Source: Streptomyces melanogenes
GTDB lineage: Bacteria > Actinomycetota > Actinomycetes > Streptomycetales > Streptomycetaceae
NCBI RefSeq assembly: GCF_014649795.1
Contig: NZ_BMTS01000001.1
Span: 682,001 to 746,000, forward strand
DNA length: 64,000 bases
Direction: 5' to 3'
Shown: positions 33,320 through 42,332 of the stretch, piece after piece
Numbering within the stretch: the stretch's first letter is position 1
How the letters are laid out: every line of letters begins with the position of its first letter
The notes under the pieces: generated by a model
What the model saw: only the letters and a program-made list of their open reading frames with translations
The model's database searches: none
What the model was told of the DNA's origin: nothing
Translations under genes and position numbers: made by a program

Positions 33320-34198
33320 TCACACCGGACCCGGCAGGTCCATCAGCGCCAGCTTGGCCGGGTCGACCACGGCCGTGATCTCCGTGATCCGGCCGTCGGC
33401 GACCGTGAACGCGAGGAGCGTGTGCGGGATGCCGTCCTCGTGCCAGGAGAGGACCCCGGGGAGGCCGTTGACGAGCACCGCGCATCCACGTACCGCCGCG
33501 GTGGCGGACAGCTTCGCGCCTGCGGCGACCTTGGCGGCGCCGAGGGCGACGACCGCACCGGCGGCGGTGTCGAGGGTCAGCTTCACGTCCGGGTCGAGCA
33601 CCCGCAGCAGTTCCTCGAAGTCGCCGTCACGAGCGGCCGCGAGGAAGGCCCGGACCACCTCCCGCTGCTCCCGGCCGACGCCCGTCGGCCGCTCGGTCGC
33701 CCGCACCTTCCTGCGGGCGCGGCTGGCGAGCATCTTGGTGGCGTCGGTGGACTTGCCGAGGATCTGGCCGATCTCGGCGAACGGCACCGCGAACAGGTCG
33801 TGCAGCACGAACGCCAGCCGCTCGCTGGGCCGGAGCGACTCCAGGACGACGAGGAGGGCGAGCCCGACCGAGTCGGCGAGCACCACGTCGTCCTCGGGAG
33901 CGGGCACGTTGTCGAGCGTCACCACGAACTCGGGCAGCCCGTCGTCGTACGACGCCTCGGGGCGTGTCCGGCGCGCCCGCAGGACGTCGAGACTGATCCG
34001 GCTGACCACCGTGGTCAGCCAGCCGGTGAGGTTGTGGATGTCGGCCGCGTCCTGGCGGGAGAGCCGTAGCCATGCCTCCTGTACGACGTCCTCGGCGTCG
34101 GCGTGCGAGCCGAGCATGCGGTGGGCGACCGCGCGCAGCCGGTCCCGCTGCGACTCGAAGACCTCGGCCACCAGGTCCGTCGGGTTGGCGTCTGACAT
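33320..34198 (-). CDS. ECF41-like sigma factor (SigJ type) with C-terminal SnoaL-like domain
   Basis: 292 residues. Sigma region 2 (HRMLGSHADAEDVVQEAWLRL) and region 4 (LRPSERLAFVLHDLF...EIGQILGKST) are followed by a ~110-residue SnoaL-like extension, the arrangement of ECF41/SigJ sigma factors. Their C-terminal domain modulates activity instead of an anti-sigma factor. A YDDGLPEFV linker and VDPAKL near the C-terminus resemble the ECF41 motifs. The divergent AhpD-like gene at 34283 is the classical ECF41 target type. Confidence 0.88.
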   Translation of the reverse strand: MSDANPTDLVAEVFESQRDRLRAVAHRMLGSHADAEDVVQEAWLRLSRQDAADIHNLTGWLTTVVSRISLDVLRARRTRPEASYDDGLPEFVVTLDNVPAPEDDVVLADSVGLALLVVLESLRPSERLAFVLHDLFAVPFAEIGQILGKSTDATKMLASRARRKVRATERPTGVGREQREVVRAFLAAARDGDFEELLRVLDPDVKLTLDTAAGAVVALGAAKVAAGAKLSATAAVRGCAVLVNGLPGVLSWHEDGIPHTLLAFTVADGRITEITAVVDPAKLALMDLPGPV

Positions 34199-34282
34199 GT
34201 TGTTACCTTCCTCGGATCCGCTCCGTCATGGGTGATGACGGGCCCTGAAGGGCACACGTAACGGATGAGGGAGCAGGACCCG

Positions 34283-34732
34283 ATGGAAGCACGTATGAAG
34301 AGCGCCGGAAACCCGGATCTGACCACCGCGATCCAGCACCTGCACAAGGCGATTCACGCCGGGGGCGTCGATCCCCGCCTGCTGGCACTGGTCCACCTGC
34401 GCGCCAGCCAGATCAACGGCTGCAGCCCGTGCGTCTTCGCCGGTGTCGACGCGGCGATGCAGGCCGGGGAGACGGAGGAGCGGCTGCACAACGTGGTCGC
34501 CTGGCGCGAGACGCCGTTCTTCACCGATGAAGAGCGCGCGGCGCTCGAACTGACCGAGGCCGCCACCCGTATCCAGGACGGCGCGGCGGGTGTGACCGAC
34601 GAGATCTGGGACGCCGTGGCCGACCACTTCACGGAGGAGCAGTTGTCCGCGCTCATCCTGGAGATCGCGACGACCAACTTCTTCAACCGGATCAACCGTA
34701 CGACCCGGGAGCAGGCCGGTAAGACCTGGTGA
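34283..34732 (+). CDS. AhpD-like carboxymuconolactone decarboxylase-family protein
   Basis: 149 residues. The redox CxxC appears in INGCSPCVFAGVDAA, with an alkylhydroperoxidase-like helical arrangement, although the usual histidine after CxxC is missing. Genes of this family next to ECF41 sigma factors are typical targets (COE genes). I chose ATG 34283 because GAGGGAGCAGGA sits just upstream; 34265 and 34295 are alternatives. A possible extended ECF promoter lies in 34199-34260 (TGTTAC about 17 bp before CGTC), not confirmed. Confidence 0.8.
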   Translation: MEARMKSAGNPDLTTAIQHLHKAIHAGGVDPRLLALVHLRASQINGCSPCVFAGVDAAMQAGETEERLHNVVAWRETPFFTDEERAALELTEAATRIQDGAAGVTDEIWDAVADHFTEEQLSALILEIATTNFFNRINRTTREQAGKTW

Positions 34733-34807
34733 GCGGGGTGGGACGCCAGTCGTCAGGCCTTGGGACCGGCCCGAAGGCCGACATCCCAACTGTGTTCGTG
34801 TGTGCGG

Positions 34808-35449
34808 TCAGGTGTGGCTGGCCGGGTGTTGCCGGAGGTGGGCGGGGGTTTGGCTGATCTGTACGAGGCGGTCGAAGTCGACCGCCGCGCCGCGCAGCAG
34901 CAGATCCACCGTGTCGGCCGCGGACGGCCGGGCCGTCGTGGTGTCGCCCAGGAGCGCGCGTTGGTATACGGAGGCGGCGAGCAGGTCCACCAGGACGTGC
35001 GGGTCGACGCCGGGGCGCAAGTCACCCCGGCTGACGGCCTGTTCGACGGCCGCCGTGGCCGCCTGCCTGCTCGGCTGGACGAGCACCTCCATCAGCCGCT
35101 GGTGCAACTCCGGTACGCGGGCGCAGTCGGCGACCAGCGGTGCCAGGACACCACGGGGCAGCCGCTCGTGCAGCGCCTCGTCCAGCAGCCGCACGCTCTG
35201 CATCAGGTCGCAGCGGGTGCAGTTGTTGTCGGGCACGGGCGGGATCGTGAGGATCGAGGCGAGTGCGTCGATGAGCAGGTTCTGGCGCAGTGGCCAGCGC
35301 CGGCGCATGGCCGCTTTCGTCGTCCCGGCCCGTGCGGCGACCGCCTCCAGGGCGAAGCCCGGGTAGCCGTCCGTGCGCAGGATCTCCAGGGTGGCGGCGA
35401 GGACGGCGGCGTCGATCGCCGGGTCGCGCGGGCGCCCGGCCGCACTCAC
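34808..35449 (-). CDS. TetR-family transcriptional regulator
   Basis: 213 residues. The N-terminal helix-turn-helix is recognisable (ILRTDGYPGFALEAVAARAGTTKAAMRRRWP), followed by a ligand-binding helical domain with NNCTRCDLM. GTG start at 35449 overlaps the stop of the glyoxalase-like gene as GTGA, so the regulator is co-transcribed with it and probably auto-regulates the pair. Ligand unknown. Confidence 0.85.
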   Translation of the reverse strand: MSAAGRPRDPAIDAAVLAATLEILRTDGYPGFALEAVAARAGTTKAAMRRRWPLRQNLLIDALASILTIPPVPDNNCTRCDLMQSVRLLDEALHERLPRGVLAPLVADCARVPELHQRLMEVLVQPSRQAATAAVEQAVSRGDLRPGVDPHVLVDLLAASVYQRALLGDTTTARPSAADTVDLLLRGAAVDFDRLVQISQTPAHLRQHPASHT

Positions 35450-35832
35450 TCGGCGTCCTCCGGGTACCAGCGCAGCTCGACGGTGTTGCCCTCCGGGTCC
35501 TGGACGTACACCGAGGTGGCGCTGCCCCGCGCACCGAAGCGCGGCACCGGGCCCTCCAGTACGGTCAAGGTGCCCTCGTCTATGACCTGCTGCCAGTCGA
35601 GCGGGTCCACGACGAGGCAGATGTGGTCGACGTTCGACTCGCCGCGCGGCCGGTCGAACAGGTCGATGATCATCGTCGGGCTGACGCGGACGGACGGGAA
35701 GGGCACCTTTCCGGCCCGCCACTCTTCGACGCGGACCGGCTCCAGGCCGAGGGGACCGGTGTAGAAGTCGAGGGCGCGCTCGACGTCCTGGACGTTGAGG
35801 ACGAGGTGGTCGAAGTCCTTGACGCGCAGCAT
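35446..35832 (-). CDS. VOC-family (glyoxalase/dioxygenase-like) protein
   Basis: 128 residues with the paired beta-alpha-beta modules of the vicinal oxygen chelate family. FDHLVLNVQDVERALDFYTG starts module 1 and GSATSVYVQDPEGNTVELRWY ends module 2, with the putative metal ligands H9, a histidine in NVDHICLVV, and a Glu in NTVELRW. It leads a two-gene operon with a TetR regulator. The substrate is unknown; detoxification or antibiotic resistance are common roles. Confidence 0.85.
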   Translation of the reverse strand: MLRVKDFDHLVLNVQDVERALDFYTGPLGLEPVRVEEWRAGKVPFPSVRVSPTMIIDLFDRPRGESNVDHICLVVDPLDWQQVIDEGTLTVLEGPVPRFGARGSATSVYVQDPEGNTVELRWYPEDAE

Positions 35833-36132
35833 GAGGTCGGAGCCTTTCGGTCGGTCGGTGGAGCCGGTCGCTATTTCGATTCGGTCCGGGTCGGATCGTA
35901 ACAGGGAGAGGGGGTGGTGGGGAAGGGGGGGGTGGCTCGTCTGGTGTGTGGGGAGGGGTGGTTGGGGCTTTGCCGTGCTGGGGGAGGGGCTGTGCAGTCG
36001 CTGTCCGGTGTCACGGGCGGCCCCTTCGGGTGTCCGCCCCGGCGTGGCATCAATCCGATCACCTCCTCAACCCCCGTTTGAACGCGTTCAAGTCCTGCTC
36101 TAGGCTCAGGCCAACAGAGGGAGGGGAAGCTG
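35833..36132. other. Gene-free intergenic region with G-rich runs
   Basis: No gene recognised in these 300 bp. From about 35904 to 35990 the plus strand holds many runs of three or more G, including GGGG separated by 1-5 bases, enough for a G-quadruplex. A palindrome at 36078-36091 precedes the next gene. Promoters of both flanking genes are expected here. Confidence 0.6.
36078..36091. promoter_or_regulatory. Perfect 14-bp palindrome TTGAACGCGTTCAA
   Basis: TTGAACG/CGTTCAA is fully symmetric, 42 bp before the start at 36133. A TAGGCT element about 10 bp downstream could be a -10 box, so the palindrome covers the likely -35 region as a repressor site. Confidence 0.55.
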
Positions 36133-37125
36133 ATGAAGGTAGTCATTCCTGGCGGAACCGGGCAGGTCGGCGCCGTGCTTGACCGTGCTCTGACCGCCGT
36201 CGGCCATGAGGTCGTGATCCTCACCCGGCGGCCCGTACGCGAGCGCGAAGTCTACTGGGACGGTGAGAGCGCGGGTCCGTGGACCCAGGAGATCGACGGC
36301 AGCGACGTGGTGATCAACCTGGCCGGCCGCAGTGTCAGCTGCCGCTACACCCCGGACAACCTGCGGGCCATGATGGACTCGCGGGTGCGCTCGACGCAGG
36401 CCGTGGGCCGCGCGATCGCGGCCGCCGCCCGGCCGCCCCGCCTCTGGCTGCAGATGAGTACCGCGACCATCTACGCCCACCGCCATGACGCGGCCCACGA
36501 CGAGGCCACCGGTGTGCTCGGCGGCGCCGAGCCCGGCGTCCCGGGCTACTGGGGCTACAGCGTCGAGATCGCCAAGGCCTGGGAGCAGGCGCAGCGGCAG
36601 GCCGACACCCCGCACACGCGCAAGGTCGCGCTGCGTTCCGCGATGGTGATGAGCCCGGACAAGGGCGGCGTCTTCGACGTGATGTCGTGGATGGTACGGC
36701 TCGGCCTCGGCGGGCCCGTCGCGGGCGGCGCGCAGTACGTGTCGTGGATCCACGAGGACGACTTCGTCCGCGCCGTCCAGTTCCTGGGCGACCGGGACGA
36801 CATCTCCGGCCCGGTCAACCTCGCCGCCCCCGCCCCGCTTCCGCACCGCGCCTTCATGCGGGCCCTGCGTGCCGCCTGGAGGGTCCCGGTGGGCCTGCCC
36901 GCCACGAAGGGCATGGCCGAACTCGGCGCGTTCGTCCTGCGCTCGGACACCGAACTCCTGCTGAAGAGCCGCCGCGTCGTCCCCGGCCGCCTCCTCGACG
37001 CGGGCTTCACCTTCGACCACGGTGAGTGGCCGGACGCCGCCCGGGATCTGGTCGGGCGCCGACGTCGGCGTCAGGGCCCGGTCGTGGATGCGGCTTCACG
37101 TCCGGCCAGGTCAGGCGTGCGTTGA
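36133..37125 (+). CDS. TIGR01777-type SDR epimerase-like protein
   Basis: 330 residues. Rossmann motif IPGGTGQVGAVL (residues 5-16), RSTQAVGRAI and a WLQMSTATIYAHR segment are typical of the SDR family TIGR01777. The YxxxK motif is not seen: GYWGYSVEIAKAWE supplies Y but with altered spacing. Substrate unknown. Its 3' end overlaps the convergent MFS gene by 55 bp. AGAGGGAGGGG precedes the ATG. Confidence 0.85.
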   Translation: MKVVIPGGTGQVGAVLDRALTAVGHEVVILTRRPVREREVYWDGESAGPWTQEIDGSDVVINLAGRSVSCRYTPDNLRAMMDSRVRSTQAVGRAIAAAARPPRLWLQMSTATIYAHRHDAAHDEATGVLGGAEPGVPGYWGYSVEIAKAWEQAQRQADTPHTRKVALRSAMVMSPDKGGVFDVMSWMVRLGLGGPVAGGAQYVSWIHEDDFVRAVQFLGDRDDISGPVNLAAPAPLPHRAFMRALRAAWRVPVGLPATKGMAELGAFVLRSDTELLLKSRRVVPGRLLDAGFTFDHGEWPDAARDLVGRRRRRQGPVVDAASRPARSGVR

Positions 37126-38321
37126 GAGTCTGCGGGGCTGCGAACCGGTGCCTGGTCGATGAGTGGTTTGACGACGAGGAGTTGTACGGCGGCCAGTGCC
37201 AGGGCGAGGGTTGCCGTGGCCGTCCATAGGGTCGTCACTCCGGCGTGTTCGAGTATCTGCGTGGCGGTGACGGGGGCGGCGGTGGTCGCGATGCCCCAGC
37301 TGATGCCGTACGCGGCGAGGTAGCGGTCGGTGGCGCCGGGCGGGGCTAGGTCGGCCACGACGGTGAGGGCGCGGCCCAGGATGATGACATCGCCCAGGCT
37401 CCACACGGCGGTCGCGATCAGGAACGCGGGGAGGGTGTGCGCGACCGCGTAACCGGCCAGGCCGATCCCCAGCAGGGCGTAACCGAGGGCGAGGGCCGCG
37501 GGGGCGGCGAGCGCTGTGAGGCGGCGCAGACGCAGAGCCGGTTGGGCCACCACGACGGTCACGGCCGACGCGGTGAACAGCAGCCCGGCGTCGGCGGACT
37601 CGTGGCCGCGCCGGTCCAGGGTGAGCGGCAGCGCCATGACGATCTGCATGGAGATGAGCGCGAACGCCGTACCCGACGCGAACATCGCCCACACTGCGCG
37701 GTCGCGCCACGGGCCGGCCGGGGCGCCGAGTTCCCGGTGTCGGGCAGCGGGAGTACGGTCCGCCGCCGCTGGGCGCGGATGGTCGGCGGGCAGGGCGATC
37801 CGCAGAGCCAGCGCGCACGCCAGACAGGTGACCGCGTCGACGACGAAGAGCCAGCGCAGGTCGTAGCGGCCCAGACCCGCCGCTATGAGGCCCGCGCCCG
37901 TGCCACCCGCGGCGAGCGCGGCATTGAGCAGGCTGTACGCGCGTACCCGCTCGGCGGGCGGCACGGTGTCGGCGATGATCCCCTGGCTCGGCGGCTCGTA
38001 GAGCTCGAAGGCCAGGCCGAGCAGGATCGCGAAGCAGGCCACCGCGGTCAGGGAACCGGCGGCGGCGATGCCCAGTTGGGCGAGGGTGCAGCCGGTGAGG
38101 CCGACCACGATCGTACGGCGGCGTCCGAGGCGGGCCGCCAATCGGCCGCCCGCGAGCCGGGAGGGGATCGTCGCCAGGCCGAAGGCCGCCGAGAGCAGGC
38201 CCGCCGTCGTGGTGCTCGCACCGAAGTCGCTGCTGATCAGGACCGTGAGGAAGGGCAGGGAGAAGGCGCCGAGCCGGTTGATCGCCCGTGCCGCCACCAG
38301 CAGCCATACGGTCCGCGGCAT
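37071..38321 (-). CDS. MFS transporter
   Basis: About 416 residues with 12 predicted hydrophobic segments and the MFS loop motif GGRLAARLGRRRT between helices 2 and 3. Major facilitator drug/efflux type; substrate unknown. I use ATG 38321 because GAGGGG lies about 10 bases upstream; GTG 38330 is an alternative. It diverges from a CGNR regulator at 38399, which probably controls it. Its 3' end overlaps the convergent epimerase-like gene. Confidence 0.88.
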   Translation of the reverse strand: MPRTVWLLVAARAINRLGAFSLPFLTVLISSDFGASTTTAGLLSAAFGLATIPSRLAGGRLAARLGRRRTIVVGLTGCTLAQLGIAAAGSLTAVACFAILLGLAFELYEPPSQGIIADTVPPAERVRAYSLLNAALAAGGTGAGLIAAGLGRYDLRWLFVVDAVTCLACALALRIALPADHPRPAAADRTPAARHRELGAPAGPWRDRAVWAMFASGTAFALISMQIVMALPLTLDRRGHESADAGLLFTASAVTVVVAQPALRLRRLTALAAPAALALGYALLGIGLAGYAVAHTLPAFLIATAVWSLGDVIILGRALTVVADLAPPGATDRYLAAYGISWGIATTAAPVTATQILEHAGVTTLWTATATLALALAAVQLLVVKPLIDQAPVRSPADSQRTPDLAGREAASTTGP

Positions 38322-38398
38322 GGCCGCCACCCCTCGCGTAACTGTCGAATCGAGTAATGTCAGTCACGGACCTAACCATGGAAGGAGTGACTGGTCAA

Positions 38399-38980
38399 GT
38401 GATGTTCGACAGTCACGTCGCGGTGCTGCTGGACCAGGCCGTATCGCTCGTGAACACGTTGACCGACGGGCAGGCGCGCGGCCGCCCCTACGCCGCGCCG
38501 CACGGAGCGGAGCTGGCGGACGCGATCGACGCCGCGATCCCGCGCACCGCGGCCTCGCTCCCGCGCGCCATCGACACCGAACAGGCCGCGTACCTGGCCG
38601 GGACGGCACACCGTATGCGCGAGGTCTTCCAGGCCATGCAGGACGGCAGGACGGACACCGCGGCCGAGACCGTCAACACCCTGCTGCGCGACACCGGCGC
38701 CGGGCCCCGGCTGGACCGGACCGGGGCCGAGCCCTGGCAGATGCACTTCCACGGCGCCAACGACTCGTTCGCGGCCGGGTGCAGCGCCAGCTGCGCCACC
38801 GCGCTCGCCTTGGCAGTGGGCGGCGGCCTCGCGGGCCGCCTGGGCGTGTGCCGGGCAGAGCGCTGCGACCGCGTGTACGTCGACACGTCCCGAAACGCCG
38901 CCCGCCATTTCTGCTCCACGGCCTGTCAGAACCGCACCAAGGCCGCGGCCTTCCGCGCCCGGAAGGACGCGGGCGGCTGA
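38399..38980 (+). CDS. CGNR zinc-finger transcriptional regulator
   Basis: 193 residues. An N-terminal ABATE-like domain (SLVNTLTDGQARG) is followed by a zinc-finger end: CRAERCDRVYVDTSRN, then CSTACQNRTKAAAFRARK, with CQNR in place of the canonical CGNR. Such regulators sit next to the genes they control. Start GTG 38399 (ATG 38402 adjacent) with GGAAGGAG 11 bp upstream. Divergent to the MFS gene, the likely target; the gap holds an AT-richer stretch at 38340-38365. Confidence 0.85.
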   Translation: MMFDSHVAVLLDQAVSLVNTLTDGQARGRPYAAPHGAELADAIDAAIPRTAASLPRAIDTEQAAYLAGTAHRMREVFQAMQDGRTDTAAETVNTLLRDTGAGPRLDRTGAEPWQMHFHGANDSFAAGCSASCATALALAVGGGLAGRLGVCRAERCDRVYVDTSRNAARHFCSTACQNRTKAAAFRARKDAGG

Positions 38981-39013
38981 GACGCCCCCCCCGAAATCCG
39001 CCGCAGTCCCTTG

Positions 39014-39889
39014 TCACCCCTCCAGCAGCGGACGCAGATGCGCATGAGCCCACGCGCTGAGCGGGGTCGGGGTGGTGGTGAGCAGGTCGCGGGGCTGTTC
39101 GGGCACCAGGCCGCGCGATCCGGCGGTCATCCCGACCATGCCCTCCACCGCCGACGGCGGCAGCCCCGCCGCGCGCAGCGCGTCCCGCGTCGCGTCGTCG
39201 CTGACGGGGTCGAGCCGAATCAGGCGCCCGAGCGCCTCGGTGAGGATCCGCGCGACCTGGTGGAAGGTGAGGTCCTCCGGCCCGTGTACGGCCTGCACCA
39301 CTCGCCCCCGCCAGCTGTCGCTCAACAGTCGGGCCGCGACCACGTCTCCGATGTCGCGCGGATCCACCCAGGGCATCGGGTGGTCGGGATCGAACGCCGT
39401 GGTCAGGACGCCTTGGGAGAGGCCTTCGAGGCTGAACAGCAGGTTGGTGAAGAAGTACGCGCAGCGCAGGTGCAGGACGTGCGCTCCGGTGGCGTCGAGC
39501 TGTTCCTCGATCCCGGCCAGGGCGTCGATGTGCCCGACCCCGTGCCGCTTCTCCGCCCCGATGCTGCTCAACAGCACCACCCGCTCCACCTCACCTGCCC
39601 GGGCAGCCGCAATCAGCGGCGCAGCGGTCCGCAGCGAGGTCTCGATGGGATCCGCCGTCGTGTGGGGCGTGGGATCCACCCAGAACAGGGTCCGGGTCCC
39701 GGCCACCGAGTCGCGTACGAACTCGGCGTCCGTCAGGTCGCCCTGGCGCACCTCGACCCGCGCCCGGGTCGCCTCGTCCAGGCGGGCGGGGTCGCGAACC
39801 AGGACGCGGGGGCGGACGCCGGCCTGGAGCAGCAGCCGCACCACGCGCGAACCCACGTGTCCGGTCGGTGTGGTGACCACGAGGGTCAT
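39014..39889 (-). CDS. NAD(P)-binding NmrA-like oxidoreductase
   Basis: 291 residues. It begins with VVTTPTGHVGSRVVRLLLQAG, a dinucleotide-binding motif of the NmrA/TMR type, and lacks a clear YxxxK. It resembles NAD(P)H-binding proteins used as redox sensors or quinone oxidoreductases. It diverges from the cupin gene at 40111. No specific substrate can be assigned. Confidence 0.85.
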   Translation of the reverse strand: MTLVVTTPTGHVGSRVVRLLLQAGVRPRVLVRDPARLDEATRARVEVRQGDLTDAEFVRDSVAGTRTLFWVDPTPHTTADPIETSLRTAAPLIAAARAGEVERVVLLSSIGAEKRHGVGHIDALAGIEEQLDATGAHVLHLRCAYFFTNLLFSLEGLSQGVLTTAFDPDHPMPWVDPRDIGDVVAARLLSDSWRGRVVQAVHGPEDLTFHQVARILTEALGRLIRLDPVSDDATRDALRAAGLPPSAVEGMVGMTAGSRGLVPEQPRDLLTTTPTPLSAWAHAHLRPLLEG

Positions 39890-40110
39890 CGGGTGTCCCT
39901 TTCGTGGACTCCGCTGGCACTTCGCACTCTAGGGCCCCGCGTGTACGCAGTCGTCTCGTCGAGCAGGACGACGCTGGGAACCGGCCATGGCGGCTCCCCA
40001 ATTGACCTCACATTTCTGCGCCGAATTGCACTCTGTCGAAGGTCTTTCGGCTTCATAGAGTAGTGATCACAGCGGCGACGAGCCCGCTGTGAACCTGAGG
40101 GGAAACCACC

Positions 40111-40620
40111 ATGAACAGCATGAACACCAGCGAGAACACCGGCTTCGACGCGCTCCTCACCCGCGCCGCCGAGGCCGAGACGTGTGCCGACCCGAGCAGC
40201 GTGATGACGCTGCTGGCCGACACGGACGGCCCGGAGGGCGGGTTCACCTCGTACCGCTCCACCTTCGCCAAGGGAGCCGTCGGCGCTCCCGCGCACCTCC
40301 ACACCAAGGCCACCGAGCTCTTCTTCGTGATCAGCGGTTCCCTCCAGGTGCTGGTGGGCGAGGAGGTCACCGTCCTGAACGCCGGCGACTTCCTCGCCGT
40401 GCCCCCGCACACCCCGCACGCCTTCGCGGCGGCCCCGGGCTGCGAGGCCGACGTCCTGTTCACCTTCACGCCGGGCATGGGCCGCTTCGACTACCTGCGG
40501 CTGCTCGGCAGCGTGATGCGCGGTGAGACCGACCCGAAGAAGATCGCCGAGTCCTCGGAGCGCTACGACAACCACTACGTCGACAGCCCGGCCTGGCGCG
40601 CCGCCCTCGCCGCGTCGTGA
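40111..40620 (+). CDS. Cupin-domain protein
   Basis: 169 residues, one cupin barrel. Metal-binding motif 1 is HLHTKATELFFVISG and motif 2 is VPPHTPHAF. Probably metal-dependent, with dioxygenase or sensing roles typical of the family. The 221-bp divergent gap before it contains CTGTCGAAGGTCTTTCGGCTTCAT. ATG 40111 is preceded by GAGGGGAAAC. Confidence 0.82.
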   Translation: MNSMNTSENTGFDALLTRAAEAETCADPSSVMTLLADTDGPEGGFTSYRSTFAKGAVGAPAHLHTKATELFFVISGSLQVLVGEEVTVLNAGDFLAVPPHTPHAFAAAPGCEADVLFTFTPGMGRFDYLRLLGSVMRGETDPKKIAESSERYDNHYVDSPAWRAALAAS

Positions 40621-40758
40621 ACGAGCGGGTGCGCTGAACAGGGGGGCGCGGCGACCAAGCGGGCGCGCGAGGGCCGCTGTTGAGCCCCGTTGTCAGTGCC
40701 CCCGGTTAAGGTCCCCTTCAAGAGCCGCACACCGAGGTCCTCAAGGGGTAGATGCGTG

Positions 40759-41211
40759 ATGAGCAGCACCGACAGCAGTGGGTACGAGGGGTTCACGGCC
40801 GATGAGCGGGCCGCGATGAAGGATCACGCCAAGGAGCTGAAGACGGCGTCGCGCCGCACCTCGCGCGAGGAGAAGGCGGCGCTGGCGGTGCAGGAAGTCC
40901 TCGCGAAGATCGCCGAGATGCCAGACTCGGACCGGATCATGGCGGAGCGCATCCACGCGGTCGTCACCGCCAACGCCCCGACGCTCGCGCCGAAGCTCTG
41001 GTACGGGATGCCGTCCTACGCGCTGGACGGAAAGGTCGTCTGCTTCTTCCAGAGCGCGGAGAAGTTCAAGACGCGCTACGCCACCCTCGGCTTCAGCGAC
41101 CAGGCCAAGCTCGACCAGGGCACGATGTGGGCGTCGGCCTTCGCCCTGACCGAGGTGACGGCCGAGGTGGAGACACGGATCGCCGCGCTGGTGAAGCAGG
41201 CGGTGAACTGA
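40759..41211 (+). CDS. DUF1801/iron-chaperone-like protein
   Basis: 150 residues. [23 protein letters not shown] matches the YdhG/DUF1801 family, small proteins with a frataxin-like fold. Rich in Lys and Glu at the N-terminus. ATG 40759 has AAGGGG 10 bp upstream. Standalone between cupin and methyltransferase genes. Function in the family is not settled. Confidence 0.75.
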   Translation: MSSTDSSGYEGFTADERAAMKDHAKELKTASRRTSREEKAALAVQEVLAKIAEMPDSDRIMAERIHAVVTANAPTLAPKLWYGMPSYALDGKVVCFFQSAEKFKTRYATLGFSDQAKLDQGTMWASAFALTEVTAEVETRIAALVKQAVN

Positions 41212-41272
41212 GGCGCGGGCTCGGGGGACGAGCCGGGGGCGCATCTCTCCCGGCACCGACCGGCCAGATCCT

Positions 41273-42046
41273 CTACGCCTGAAGCCTGGGCTTGGACGCG
41301 ACCAACAAGTCCACCACGTACGTCTCTTCGACCATCCCGCCCGGGAAGACCTCGCTCAGCAGCGTGCGTTCCTCCGCCAGGAACTCCTGGGTCCTGGCCT
41401 CGCCCAGAACCAGGAACGCCGAGTGGCTGGTGACGTTCGCCAGGTGGGTGTCGAGCGGTACCGTCCGGCTCCAGCGCAGCAGGCGGCGGGTGTAGGGGAG
41501 GTCGGACAGGCCCGCGAGGCGGCCGGCGCGGATGGTGTCGGGGCGGGCGCGGTCGTTGGGGGCGACGCCGCACCAGTGCGCGATGCGCTCGTCCTGGGCG
41601 GCGGCCCAGGGCACGTCGAGGGCAGTCGTGTTCCACCACAGGGCGAGCGCGCCGCCGGGCCGCAGCACCCGGAGCGCTTCCGGCACCGAGCGGCTGGTGT
41701 CCGTCCAGTGCCAGGCTTGCGCGTACGCGATCAGATCGCAGGAGCGGTCGGCGAGCGGCAGGGCGTTTCCGTCGCCCCGGACGATCGGCACATCGGGCAG
41801 GACGCGTTGGAACTCGGCCGCCATGCCGTCGCCCGGCTCCACGGCGATGACATCGGCGCCCCGCTCCCGCAGCAGCGCGGTGCCGATGCCCGTGCCCGCG
41901 CCGATGTCCGCGACGCGGGCTCCCGCGAGCGGGCGCCCCGTGATCTCCTCGATGGTGCTGAAGAGGCTGGGCGGGTAGGAGGGGCGATTCGCGGCGTACT
42001 GGGCGGCGGCCGCGTTGAAGGAGAGCGCGCGGGAAGCAGAGGTCAT
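41273..42046 (-). CDS. Class I SAM-dependent methyltransferase
   Basis: 257 residues. Motif I is VADIGAGTGIGTALL, followed by VIAVEPGDGMAAEF, GDGNALPLADRSCDLIAYAQAWHW (motif II/III) and the post-motif LRPGGALALWWN, all of the UbiE/Trm-like methyltransferase family. ATG 42046 chosen; a GTG at 42061 is also in frame. Substrate unknown. Confidence 0.88.
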   Translation of the reverse strand: MTSASRALSFNAAAAQYAANRPSYPPSLFSTIEEITGRPLAGARVADIGAGTGIGTALLRERGADVIAVEPGDGMAAEFQRVLPDVPIVRGDGNALPLADRSCDLIAYAQAWHWTDTSRSVPEALRVLRPGGALALWWNTTALDVPWAAAQDERIAHWCGVAPNDRARPDTIRAGRLAGLSDLPYTRRLLRWSRTVPLDTHLANVTSHSAFLVLGEARTQEFLAEERTLLSEVFPGGMVEETYVVDLLVASKPRLQA

Positions 42047-42271
42047 GCCTTCATCATCCACCTCGCACGCTGCCGGTCCACGGGGTTATCCGGCGGCACC
42101 CGGCGCGCGTCGGCCACGAACGGGGATTTGTTGGCCGAGGGAGTGCTGTTTAGCCGGGGGCGGCGGCTGTCACGCTCGATTCAGCCCCAGTGGCTCCGGC
42201 GACACGGCTTTCTCCTGGCCCGGTCGCCGGGTGCGGTGCACGCGGAGGTCCCCCGTCTCGGCGTCCGCCGC

Positions 42272-42309
42272 GGGTGTCTGCCCGCCCATCGGGCGGCGGG
42301 CAGACACCC
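42272..42309. terminator. Strong bidirectional terminator-like hairpin
   Basis: Arms 42272-42286 and 42295-42309 are perfectly complementary over 15 bp (GGGTGTCTGCCCGCC) with an 8-nt loop. It lies just beyond the 3' end of the minus-strand SRPBCC gene. The rest of the 286-bp stretch between the flanking genes holds no gene. Confidence 0.75.
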
Positions 42310-42332
42310 CTCCCCTGTACGTGAGCCGGTGC

